The notes below the pieces were generated by a model, which worked only from the letters and a program-made list of their open reading frames with translations, was not told where the DNA came from and did no database searches. Both the position numbers and the translations under genes were made by a program. Shown one piece after another: positions 23,272 through 30,938 of a stretch of 64,000 nt of DNA (the stretch's first letter is position 1; each line of letters starts with the position of its first letter). The stretch lies in assembly GCF_010669305.1 (NCBI RefSeq), contig NZ_CP048649.1, forward strand, positions 1,426,001 to 1,490,000, given 5' to 3'. Origin of the DNA: Aminipila butyrica (GTDB taxonomy: Bacteria > Bacillota > Clostridia > Peptostreptococcales > Anaerovoracaceae).

Positions 23272-23333
23272 GGGACATTAGCACAGCTGGGAGCGTACAC
23301 ACTCTGCAGTGTGGGAGTCAGGGATTTGAATCG
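23272..23333 (+). pseudogene. Degenerate tRNA-Ala-like remnant
   Basis: Sixty-odd bases align without gaps to the tRNA-Ala(CGC) at 38910. The D-arm (TTAGCACAGCTGGGAGCG) is almost intact and the anticodon position reads TGC. The anticodon stem no longer pairs in register, the T-loop is damaged (GGGATTTGAATC) and the 3' acceptor half is missing. It is most simply a broken tRNA gene. Confidence 0.5.
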
Positions 23334-23349
23334 CTTATAGCTGGCATAA

Positions 23350-23529
23350 AACGCTTCCATTATCGTAGCTGGTGACGCTATTGCCTTGGAAAGGGATCAG
23401 CCAGTCCTTGCCAATCCTCAATTTACGTTAGACCTTGAACAGGCAACTAAATCTATGGAGAAATTATTGTCTATGAAAGTCAACGCTTACTATTGTTATC
23501 ACGGTGGTGTTTACACTTTAGCAAACTGA
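23350..23529 (+). pseudogene. 3' remnant of a metallo-beta-lactamase-fold hydrolase gene
   Basis: An open frame of 59 codons between two stops reads IIVAGDAIALERDQPVL near the start, then ANPQFTLD and CYHGGVY, and ends LAN. AGDA and CYHGG are the C-terminal motifs of MBL-fold hydrolases (the Asp and His metal ligands). The N-terminal HxHxDH part is absent and there is no start codon. It directly follows the tRNA-like relic. The region 23530-23600 shows nothing clear. Confidence 0.55.
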
Positions 23530-23600
23530 GATTTTAGTTCTTTTAATCGCTCTGGAGAATGAGCTAGGAATATCGCTGTATTTAATTAATTGGTAACTAA

Positions 23601-23653
23601 AAAAAGACCGTAGTTATGAATATCCTTAAGTGGGTTCATGACAACGGTCTTTT
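23601..23653. terminator. Bidirectional terminator-like inverted repeat
   Basis: AAAAGACCGT (about 23602) pairs with ACGGTCTTTT (23644-23653); an inner TTATGAA/TTCATGA pair extends the stem. Flanking A and T runs suit either direction. The bases 23654-23818 are AT-rich and presumably carry the sigma-gene promoter. Confidence 0.6.
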
Positions 23654-23818
23654 AGATTGGAAAAGCCTATCCTTCAACACGTATGCTTCAAAGATAGAAA
23701 TGTACGAAGTTAGATAGTAAAATAAATCTATCGAATGAAATTCGTTAAATAAAATTTATTATTTCATCCGCACATTTAAGCGTATTAAACCGTTAAACAT
23801 TTTGAGAGGAGGTTTTGA

Positions 23819-24277
23819 ATGTCAATCAACATGCAGGAGCAGTATGATAAAATCTATCGTTATTGCTATTATAAAGTAAGAAATCCCCTTTTAGCAGAAG
23901 ACATTACGCAAGAAACCTTCCTCCGATACTTTGCGCAAAACGTCTACATCGAGCGCGGCAAAAGGCTTGCTTACCTCTATACCATAGCACGAAACCTTTG
24001 CATAGATACCTTTCGTAAAATACAGCCTGAACTATTGACGGAAGAGATACCGGGGGCAGATTGCTTTGAACAGATAGAACTTAATATTATGCTCCGGGAA
24101 GCCCTTAAAACCTTGTCTGAACAAGAACAGGAATTGTTGCTGCTCCGATATGCTAATGAGCTTTCTGTGGGAGAGATTTCTTCTATCCTTGGAATTTCTC
24201 GCTTTGCTGTTTACCGAAGGACAAATGCTGCAATAGCAACCTTAAAAAAGTCCTTCAGAAAGGAGGATTTCTTATGA
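23819..24277 (+). CDS. ECF-type sigma-70 family RNA polymerase sigma factor
   Basis: Small sigma factor of 152 residues. The region 2 signature (YYKVRNPLLAEDITQETFLRYF; AYLYTIARNLCIDTFRK) lies within residues 15-70. Region 4 with its helix-turn-helix (LLRYANELSVGEISSILGISRFAVYRRTNAAIATLKK) is at about 105-147. There is no region 1 or 3. The ATG follows AGAGGAGG. It overlaps the next gene by 4 bases (ATGA), and that membrane protein holds the position normally taken by an anti-sigma factor. It probably directs transcription of its own operon, including the ABC transporter; inference. Confidence 0.93.
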   Translation: MSINMQEQYDKIYRYCYYKVRNPLLAEDITQETFLRYFAQNVYIERGKRLAYLYTIARNLCIDTFRKIQPELLTEEIPGADCFEQIELNIMLREALKTLSEQEQELLLLRYANELSVGEISSILGISRFAVYRRTNAAIATLKKSFRKEDFL

Positions 24278-25023
24278 ACGGAAAATTTAGAAAAGAATTG
24301 CAGACTGCTTTTGATATCTCTTATCCAAGTGATAAGGAGCGGTTTTTGGAACAATTGAGATATCCTAAAATCACCTATCAAGAATTTCTATTTGAGCAGC
24401 TTCGCTATATCCGCAAACGCATATGGATGGCTTCTGTTTTGATTATCTTGTTTGGCTGGATAATTACTTTTCGTTTGCCTGCATTCCAATATTGGCGTGC
24501 AGATGGAATAAAAATCTGGAATATTTCTGCTATTCTTCCATTTCTGGCGATGATAACAATTACGGAGATTTATCGTTCTGTTGCTTATAATATGGCAGAG
24601 CTAGAGGAAAGCTGTCGCTTTAGTCTATCGCAGATTATTATGGCACGGATGAGCATTCTTGGAGGCGTTAATTTTGTTATTTTGATATTACTCTTGATTT
24701 TTATGAATCAAGTATCTTCATGGAGGCTGTTGCAAATCATTTCTTATTCCATGACACCCTATCTTTTGGTGTGTGCTATTTGTTTATGGCTGTTAAATCG
24801 AATGCATGGTTCAGATGGCATGTATGCCTGTGGAGCAGCAACCGGGTTTGTTAGTGTAAGTAATATTCTTATTCAAATCTCAGCGGTAAGTCTTTATTCA
24901 GATACGTACTTAAACGGTTGGCTGACAATTTTTGCAGGCAGCGTGGTGTTAATTGGATTTCAGATACGTAAATTAGTCGGACAATTGGAGGAAAAACAAT
25001 GGAACTTAAACTTAGCCGAGTAA
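24274..25023 (+). CDS. Membrane protein, candidate anti-sigma factor (unrecognised)
   Basis: Protein of 249 residues. The first ~48 residues are charged and probably cytoplasmic, and include KITYQEFLFEQLRYIRKR. About six membrane segments follow (near 51-69, 84-104, 128-146, 152-173, 185-207, 215-232). I do not recognise the family. Translational coupling to the sigma gene and the cytoplasmic N-terminus suggest it restrains the sigma factor. It could equally be an extra membrane subunit of the ABC transporter, whose ATPase gene overlaps its end by 25 bases. Confidence 0.7.
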   Translation: MNGKFRKELQTAFDISYPSDKERFLEQLRYPKITYQEFLFEQLRYIRKRIWMASVLIILFGWIITFRLPAFQYWRADGIKIWNISAILPFLAMITITEIYRSVAYNMAELEESCRFSLSQIIMARMSILGGVNFVILILLLIFMNQVSSWRLLQIISYSMTPYLLVCAICLWLLNRMHGSDGMYACGAATGFVSVSNILIQISAVSLYSDTYLNGWLTIFAGSVVLIGFQIRKLVGQLEEKQWNLNLAE

Positions 25024-25868
25024 CAAAGCAGTATGGAAGTAAACTAGCTTGTGACCGCATTTCAATTTCTTTTACACCAGGTGTATATGGTCTCCTTGGG
25101 GCAAATGGAGCAGGAAAAACGACTTTGATGCGTATGATGTGCGGTGTATTGGCGCCAACTTCCGGAACTATTAGCTTTAATCGTATTGATGTCAGCCATG
25201 AAGATTACCGTGATGCACTGGGTTACTTGCCACAGGGTTTTGGGTATTATCCTGAATTTTCTGCGCTGGATTTCTTGCTATACATTGCCGCTTTAAAAGG
25301 TCTGCCAAAACCAAAGGCCAAGGAAAAAGCATGGGAGCTTTTGGAGCAGGTATCCCTTGAAAGAGAAGCAAGGAAGAAGATTAAGACTTTTTCTGGGGGG
25401 ATGAAACAGCGACTGGGTATTGCTCAATCCCTGCTGAACAATCCACAAATATTAATTTTGGACGAGCCTACCGCGGGTCTTGATCCGAAGGAACGCATTC
25501 GTTTTCGTAATTTGATTTCGCGCCTCGGAACAGATCGCATTATATTGCTTTCTACACATATTGTTTCAGATGTGGAGCATATTGCAAACACAATCCTGGT
25601 AATGAAAGATGGGCTGATTCTTCATCAAGGAACAAGAGCTGAAATTATAGCAGCTATTGAGGGTAAAGTTTGGGAGTGTATTCTTTCCCCAGCCGAAGCA
25701 GATAAACTGTGTAGAAAGTATCCAGTTATTAATTTTCGTCAGGAAGGTCCGGAGACAACCTTCTTGCGTTTGGTATCCGATGAAAAACCGTGTCCGTCGG
25801 CATTAAGTGTACAAGCGACATTAGAAGATCTGTATTTGTATTATTTCAGTGAGGTGAATGAACAATGA
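24999..25868 (+). CDS. ABC transporter ATP-binding protein
   Basis: ATPase of 289 residues with Walker A (GANGAGKTT, near 37), Q-loop (GYLPQGFGYYP), signature FSGGMKQRLGIAQSLL, Walker B (ILILDEPTAGLD) and H-loop (LLSTHIVSDVEHIA). The C-terminal ~80 residues form the extension found in drug/lantibiotic-type (CcmA/BcrA-like) ATPases. The start is within the preceding gene behind GGAGG. It partners the ABC-2 permease that follows with a 4-base overlap. Confidence 0.95.
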   Translation: MELKLSRVTKQYGSKLACDRISISFTPGVYGLLGANGAGKTTLMRMMCGVLAPTSGTISFNRIDVSHEDYRDALGYLPQGFGYYPEFSALDFLLYIAALKGLPKPKAKEKAWELLEQVSLEREARKKIKTFSGGMKQRLGIAQSLLNNPQILILDEPTAGLDPKERIRFRNLISRLGTDRIILLSTHIVSDVEHIANTILVMKDGLILHQGTRAEIIAAIEGKVWECILSPAEADKLCRKYPVINFRQEGPETTFLRLVSDEKPCPSALSVQATLEDLYLYYFSEVNEQ

Positions 25869-27082
25869 GTGAATTCTGGAATCTAGTTGGATTTGAATAT
25901 AAAAAAATTTTATGTAAGAGAAGCATACAAATTGCTTTGATGCTTGCTGTTCTTCTTACAGCATTCACTGTTATTGGGACCCTTCTTGGCAGTTACTATG
26001 TGGATGGCAAACCTTATGAATCCAATTATGACGCAATGATTAAAGATAGAGCCTATGCCCGCGCGCTTTCAGGTCAATCGCTGGATACCGAGTTGATTAT
26101 GAAGACAGTCAATGCCTATGCGCAGATTCCTGAGTCAGAGGTCTACCAGTCTACGCAGGAATATCAAAACATTGCACGCCCCTACAGCCCAATTTACGGA
26201 ACGATTCGAAGTGTTTTCAATACGGCATCCAAACGCTTTAATATGGAGGATTTTCAAGTCCTTACCAAAGCACAGGCAAAAGATTATTACAGTGCCAGAA
26301 GTGAGAAGTTGCAACAATCCATCCAGCAAACCCAGATGGGAGACAAAGCGAAGATGCAAATGCTGGTTCTGGATGAACAAGTTAAAACACCACTTATCTT
26401 TTCTTATACGGATGGGTTTACACGTTTTTTTGTAATGGTCAATACGCTGGGGCTGTTTTCAGCGTTTGTTATGGCGGTTTGTATAGCTCCGCTGTTTTCT
26501 GGAGAATATAGTTCCGGTGCAGATCAGCTCATTTTGTCCTCCAAACGCGGGAAGAACCGACTCATTTACGCAAAGCTTTTTACAGGCTTTTCTCTAGCAG
26601 TAATCATTGGTCTTGTTCTGCTTGCGTTTGCCTTTTGTCTGTCGCTGGCTGTATTTGGCACAGAGGGAGGGAATGCGCCTTTGCAGCTTCATTTAATTCT
26701 ATCTCCGTATCCGTTGACCATGGGTCAGACCGCACTGTTGCTGACGATTGTTAGTTCGTTTGCCTACCTGATGACGGCGGCGATTACTATGCTGCTTTCG
26801 GCGAAGCTGAAATCGTCCTTTGGTGTAATTATTTGGGTGAGCCTCTTACTGATTGCTCCTATGTTGGGCAGTGTTTCAGAAAATAACATACTGCTCTATA
26901 ATCTGTATCATCTTTTCCCTACACAAATGACCTCCCTTGCGTCAGTAGTGGCTGTGATTCAATATGAATTCGCGGGTATGGTGGTTGGTCCCTATGTGTT
27001 CCTTCCCCTATTTGCGATTATAGTCAGTGTCTTGTTGACCCCATTGGCTTATCAATCTTTTAAAAATCATCAAATTGGTTAA
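25865..27082 (+). CDS. ABC-2 type permease
   Basis: Membrane permease of 405 residues. One membrane segment near residues 20-40 is followed by a long loop of ~150 residues (probably extracytoplasmic), then about five more segments from residue 190 to the end. This is the ABC-2/ABC2_membrane layout of exporters for antibiotics, sodium or lantibiotics. It starts in the ATGA overlap with the ATPase. Together with the sigma factor and the preceding membrane protein it makes a four-gene stress or antimicrobial-response operon. Substrate unknown. Confidence 0.88.
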   Translation: MSEFWNLVGFEYKKILCKRSIQIALMLAVLLTAFTVIGTLLGSYYVDGKPYESNYDAMIKDRAYARALSGQSLDTELIMKTVNAYAQIPESEVYQSTQEYQNIARPYSPIYGTIRSVFNTASKRFNMEDFQVLTKAQAKDYYSARSEKLQQSIQQTQMGDKAKMQMLVLDEQVKTPLIFSYTDGFTRFFVMVNTLGLFSAFVMAVCIAPLFSGEYSSGADQLILSSKRGKNRLIYAKLFTGFSLAVIIGLVLLAFAFCLSLAVFGTEGGNAPLQLHLILSPYPLTMGQTALLLTIVSSFAYLMTAAITMLLSAKLKSSFGVIIWVSLLLIAPMLGSVSENNILLYNLYHLFPTQMTSLASVVAVIQYEFAGMVVGPYVFLPLFAIIVSVLLTPLAYQSFKNHQIG

Positions 27083-27095
27083 AGGTTGAAAGAGG

Positions 27096-27132
27096 AGGCG
27101 CCGGTTTAAATCGTACTGGTGCTTCTGTTTGT
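27096..27132 (+). terminator. Possible terminator after the ABC operon
   Basis: GAGGCGCCGGT pairs with ACTGGTGCTTC with three wobble pairs; the T tract is weak (TGTTT). The rest of 27083-27359 is AT-rich with no gene. Confidence 0.45.
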
Positions 27133-27359
27133 CAGCCTAGTTGTATGGTCTATATGAATGTCAGAATTTTTTCATAGAGCCTTATAAATGGAGAGATATG
27201 CAAACAGTAAAAAATATGATATCATTAATTTTAGCAGTAAACGGGCTTGGTTAAAATAATTAACAAAAGAAAGTTGTATTTTGCTGCTTCAGTAAGAAAA
27301 AATTTTTATCTATTGCTCCAGTAAATTCATAATTTAGGATTACAGAAGGGAAACCACTT

Positions 27360-28301
27360 ATGATACATTATGATCAACAATTACAACTTCTTCAGCAACA
27401 ATCAGCACAAAAACAACGAACGGAATCTAAGCTGAAAGAATTATACGCTCAACGTGAAGAGTTAAGTACCAGAGTACAAGAATTTAGGAAGAATAAGTTG
27501 GACGAACAGGCTGATGTTGACCAGCTGGAGGGCCGCAGTTTAACCGCTTTTTTCTATGCTGTGGTCGGCAAGAAGGATGAAAAATTAGATAAAGAACGAG
27601 AGGAAGCTTATGCTGCCAGAGTGAAGTATGACGTCGCCCTCCGGGAACTTTCTGCAGTTGAGCAGGATATTCAGCAGAGTGAGGCCGAACTAAATAAACT
27701 AAGTGGGTGTGAACAGCAATATGAAAAATTATTAAAGGATAAGGCGGAGTCTATTAAAGCTCTGGGTCATCAGGCAGGTATAGAAATATTTCAGAGTGAG
27801 GAACGTATGGCATATTTAACGAGCCAAGTGAAAGAAATACAGGAGGCTCTTCAAGCTGGAGAAACAGCGTTAAATATCACTAATAGTATTCTGTCCAGCC
27901 TGGATGGTGCTGAAGGGTGGGGAACCTGGGATTTATTCGGAGGAGGGTTGATTTCGGATCTGGCCAAGCATGGCCATTTGGATGAAGCTCAAAAGCAAGT
28001 GGAGTATTTACAGGTTCAATTGCGCCGCTTTAAAACAGAATTGACTGACGTGACAGTAAACGCTGATATTCAGATTAGTATTGATGGCTTTCTATCCTTT
28101 GCAGACTATTTTTTTGATGGATTATTTGCAGATTGGGCGGTGTTAGATAAAATTAATCAGTCCCAAACCCAGGTGCAAAATACTAAATATCAGATTGAAA
28201 GGGTAGTAAATCGCTTGAATATTATGTTGCATTCTACAGATAAAGAACTGGAAAATGAAAGAATAAGACTAAATGATTTAATTGTAGAAACGACAATCTA
28301 G
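27360..28301 (+). CDS. Coiled-coil protein of unknown function
   Basis: Soluble protein of 313 residues that I do not recognise. Residues 1-55 and 85-190 are rich in Gln, Glu, Lys and Leu with heptad spacing and are probably long coiled coils. A glycine-rich hydrophobic stretch (GWGTWDLFGGGLISDLAKHG, near 192-212) follows, then another helical region, an aromatic stretch (FLSFADYFFDGLFADWAVLDKI, near 242-263) and a final helix. There is no signal peptide or membrane segment. It stands alone between the ABC operon and tRNA-Arg. A structural or membrane-associated role is possible, but nothing decides it. Confidence 0.75.
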   Translation: MIHYDQQLQLLQQQSAQKQRTESKLKELYAQREELSTRVQEFRKNKLDEQADVDQLEGRSLTAFFYAVVGKKDEKLDKEREEAYAARVKYDVALRELSAVEQDIQQSEAELNKLSGCEQQYEKLLKDKAESIKALGHQAGIEIFQSEERMAYLTSQVKEIQEALQAGETALNITNSILSSLDGAEGWGTWDLFGGGLISDLAKHGHLDEAQKQVEYLQVQLRRFKTELTDVTVNADIQISIDGFLSFADYFFDGLFADWAVLDKINQSQTQVQNTKYQIERVVNRLNIMLHSTDKELENERIRLNDLIVETTI

Positions 28302-28532
28302 GGGTGCTGGGATTCAACAAATAAAGTTTATGAAAAAGACGGCTGGTCTAACGTCATTTATTTTGATTAAGTGTAATACCTGTATTGCAATCCTACACAT
28401 AAAAAAATTAAAAACTTTCGAATTTACCTTTACTAAATTGCCAAAATGATGTATTATAAATAAAGTGCTTTTGATTCGACAGTTTAAAATGTTTATTATA
28501 AACGCCGATATTAAATAAAAGTACACTAATGT

Positions 28533-28609
28533 GCACTCGTAGCTCAGCTGGATAGAGCGTCAGACTCCGACTCTGAAGGCCACAGGTTCGACTCCTGCCG
28601 GGTGTACCA
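28533..28609 (+). tRNA. tRNA-Arg (CCG)
   Basis: Acceptor GCACTCG/CGGGTGT, anticodon CCG in CTCCGAC, T-loop GGTTCGACTCC and encoded CCA. The bases 28302-28532 show only an AT-rich upstream region. Confidence 0.95.
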
Positions 28610-28616
28610 ATAGTTA

Positions 28617-28651
28617 AAGACAAGTTTTCAATAAGGAAACTTGTCTTTTTT
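28617..28651 (+). terminator. Terminator after tRNA-Arg
   Basis: AAGACAAGTTT (28617-28627) pairs with AAACTTGTCTT (28637-28647), followed by T. Confidence 0.88.
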
Positions 28652-28654
28652 GTG

Positions 28655-29082
28655 ATTATAAACCTTTTCAAAAGTATCTTTCTCTTTGCAATTTTATAAA
28701 TGCAAGCGCAAGATCAACATTGCAAATTATAGGTAAATATGGATTTTTCAGTTGATTTGAGACAAAACATTTTATATAATGCCAATATATAGCAAATTAT
28801 TCATGAAGTGGTGAAACTTTTTCTAATAGACAGTTTGACACGTTGGTCATGCCGAAGAAATTTATTCTGAATATCTCGAACTTGATGAAGGTGAATTTCA
28901 TTGCAGTATTGATGATGCGCAGTAACGATGCAGGTATTTGAGAAAGTAAAAGAATTTAAGAAGAAAATGGTACTTAAATTGCAAGCTTTGCCAAGGCAAT
29001 TGATTCGATAGAACTTTTAAAAAAGTAAATGTATTTTATTGAATTTGAAAATAAAAGCCAGGAATTATGGGGTTTTTTAAGT
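28655..29082 (+). other. AT-rich non-coding region, CRISPR leader at its right end
   Basis: No convincing gene. Short open frames near 28830-28925 lack starts and ribosome sites and may be relics. The last ~100 bases before the first repeat are AT-rich and end in GGGGTTTTTTAAGT. Because the repeats decay at the opposite end, this side should be the leader, where the array promoter and new-spacer integration site lie. Confidence 0.55.
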
Positions 29083-30513
29083 GTGTTCCCCGCAAGCGCG
29101 GGGGTGATCCCCTCACCTTTTGGAAAAAGGACAGCCCCCAAAGGTGTTCCCCGCAAGCGCGGGGGTGATCCTCAGCATAACAAGGAAAATAACCCGGCTC
29201 ACCTGTGTTCCCCGCAAGCGCGGGGGTGATCCTAGGGTCTGTTGTTTGTGGGTTTACAACATTGAGTGTTCCCCGCAAGCGCGGGGGTGATCCTCATAAA
29301 CTCAAACGTTGTGACAATCAAAACTGGTGTTCCCCGCAAGCGCGGGGGTGATCCCAACAAGGTTACTACAATCAAGCTTGTCAGGGAGTGTTCCCCGCAA
29401 GCGCGGGGGTGATCCCGGTGTGCCAATGACTAACGACGATATCACTTCGTGTTCCCCGCAAGCGCGGGGGTGATCCCTCAATACCCAGCAGACTGCGGTT
29501 GTACTTATGGTGTTCCCCGCAAGCGCGGGGGTGATCCTGCTTGGCTGGCGGGTTTTGGGTGGGGGTGGGCGTGTTCCCCGCAAGCGCGGGGGTGATCCTA
29601 TGACCAGTTCATCTAATAAAATCCCATCAAAGTGTTCCCCGCAAGCGCGGGGGTGATCCCTTGTTGTATAAGACGCAAGATGTGGCTGAATGGTGTTCCC
29701 CGCAAGCGCGGGGGTGATCCCATCGCCCGCCCTATCATTCCAAGACCGTTCATGTGTTCCCCGCAAGCGCGGGGGTGATCCTTCCACAGACCCCGCAGTC
29801 TCAGGGAATTACAAGTGTTCCCCGCAAGCGCGGGGGTGATCCCTCAGTAAGCTTTTGAGTGTCGATAATATCCCGGTGTTCCCCGCAAGCGCGGGGGTGA
29901 TCCCGTGAAGTGAGACAGGCAGACCAAAGAAAGAAAGTGTTCCCCGCAAGCGCGGGGGTGATCCTCAGCTCCTTGCTATGATGTCTGCATATTATTCGTG
30001 TTCCCCGCAAGCGCGGGGGTGATCCTATCATCATTTACGGCTATATCTCTTAACTGTGGTGTTCCCCGCAAGCGCGGGGGTGATCCTAAAGAAGTAGTCT
30101 TGTCCTTCCACGAAGATGCGTGTTCCCCGCAAGCGCGGGGGTGATCCTGCCAATGTGGACAAAGCATTCGAGAAAATCATGTGTTCCCCGCAAGCGCGGG
30201 GGTGATCCTGTTGGGGTTTCTACAAACAAGTTGCTCGCTAAGTGTTCCCCGCAAGCGCGGGGGTGATCCTTGGTTTCCTTGTTCTCGTTTAGCTGCATTT
30301 CTGTGTTCCCCGCAAGCGCGGGGGTGATCCTACAATTGCCGCCCATGGGGACTCTGCCCCTGTGTGTTCCCCGCATGTGCGGGGGTGATTCGCCCTTTAC
30401 CCCACCGGCCGTTCCAAATGCTATATGTTCCCCGCAGATGCGAGGGTAATCCCCAAAAGTGCTGCTCGGAGGCATGCAAAGCCACGTGTTCCCACAAACA
30501 CGGGAAGAGTCTT
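29083..30513 (+). CRISPR. CRISPR array, type I-E-like repeats, 24 repeats / 23 spacers
   Basis: Repeats of 28 bases begin GTGTTCCCCGC, continue AAGC and end GCGGGGGTGATCC, with an exact 61-base period throughout. Repeats 1-21 (starts 29083 to 30303) are identical; the last three (30364, 30425, 30486) decay progressively. The base after each of the 21 perfect repeats is always C or T, so the unit may be 29 bases with a pyrimidine end and 32-base spacers. GTGTTCCCCGC and the palindromic CCCCGC/GCGGGG core match type I-E repeats. No cas gene is in the window, so the subtype rests on repeat sequence alone. The decay puts the leader on the left and transcription on the plus strand. Confidence 0.97.
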
Positions 30514-30752
30514 GTGAAGTTGCGATATTTAGGTAAGATTTATCAAGCCTACTACACTGTTCCTGCGGCTTTACAGATTGTGAATTGCTCTGCCAGCGGA
30601 AGCATCTCTGGTGATCAAGTCAGGTGGGTGCAACCGATGCAGAAGCAACCGTATCCTTGGAACATGTGGATGATTCCATTCAGTCATCGGCGGTAGATGA
30701 GGCGGCTTAAACATCTTTAGAAAGTTACTGAAAGCTTTATGTGGCTTCATCA
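30514..30752. other. Non-coding stretch after the CRISPR array
   Basis: No gene with a credible start or ribosome site. An open frame through the degenerate repeats continues to 30696 but is a by-product of the array. It may be decayed array or relic coding sequence. Confidence 0.4.
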
Positions 30753-30793
30753 ACGCTCTGTCCTTCAGGATATCCTGGGACGGAGCGTTTTTA
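30753..30793 (+). terminator. Terminator downstream of the CRISPR array
   Basis: ACGCTCTGTCC (30753-30763) pairs with GGACGGAGCGT (one wobble) with an inner CAGGATATCCTG palindrome, then T. It could end the array transcript. Confidence 0.8.
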
Positions 30794-30938
30794 AGCTCCT
30801 GTTGAAGGTAAAAAAGTAAACGTTTTTCAGTACCTTCGATTTATGATATACTATATTCAGAATTGTCAATAAGATATAAATGGCAGACGGTGAATAGCTG
30901 AAAAAAGGTATGTGATATTTGTCTAATCGGGGGTTGTT

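Noticed and set aside
28830..28925. Short open frames near the CRISPR leader (for example VGHAEEIYSEYLELDEG)
   Set aside because: No start codon with a ribosome site and no recognisable family; possibly a relic but not supportable as a gene.
29036..30475. Minus-strand open frames with repeated ITPALAGNT, DHPRACGEH and GSPPRLRGT peptides
   Set aside because: They are the CRISPR repeat read in three frames; there are no ribosome sites and the period is exactly that of the array.
30364..30696. Plus-strand open frame through the end of the CRISPR array
   Set aside because: It begins inside degenerate repeats, has no ribosome site and resembles no protein.
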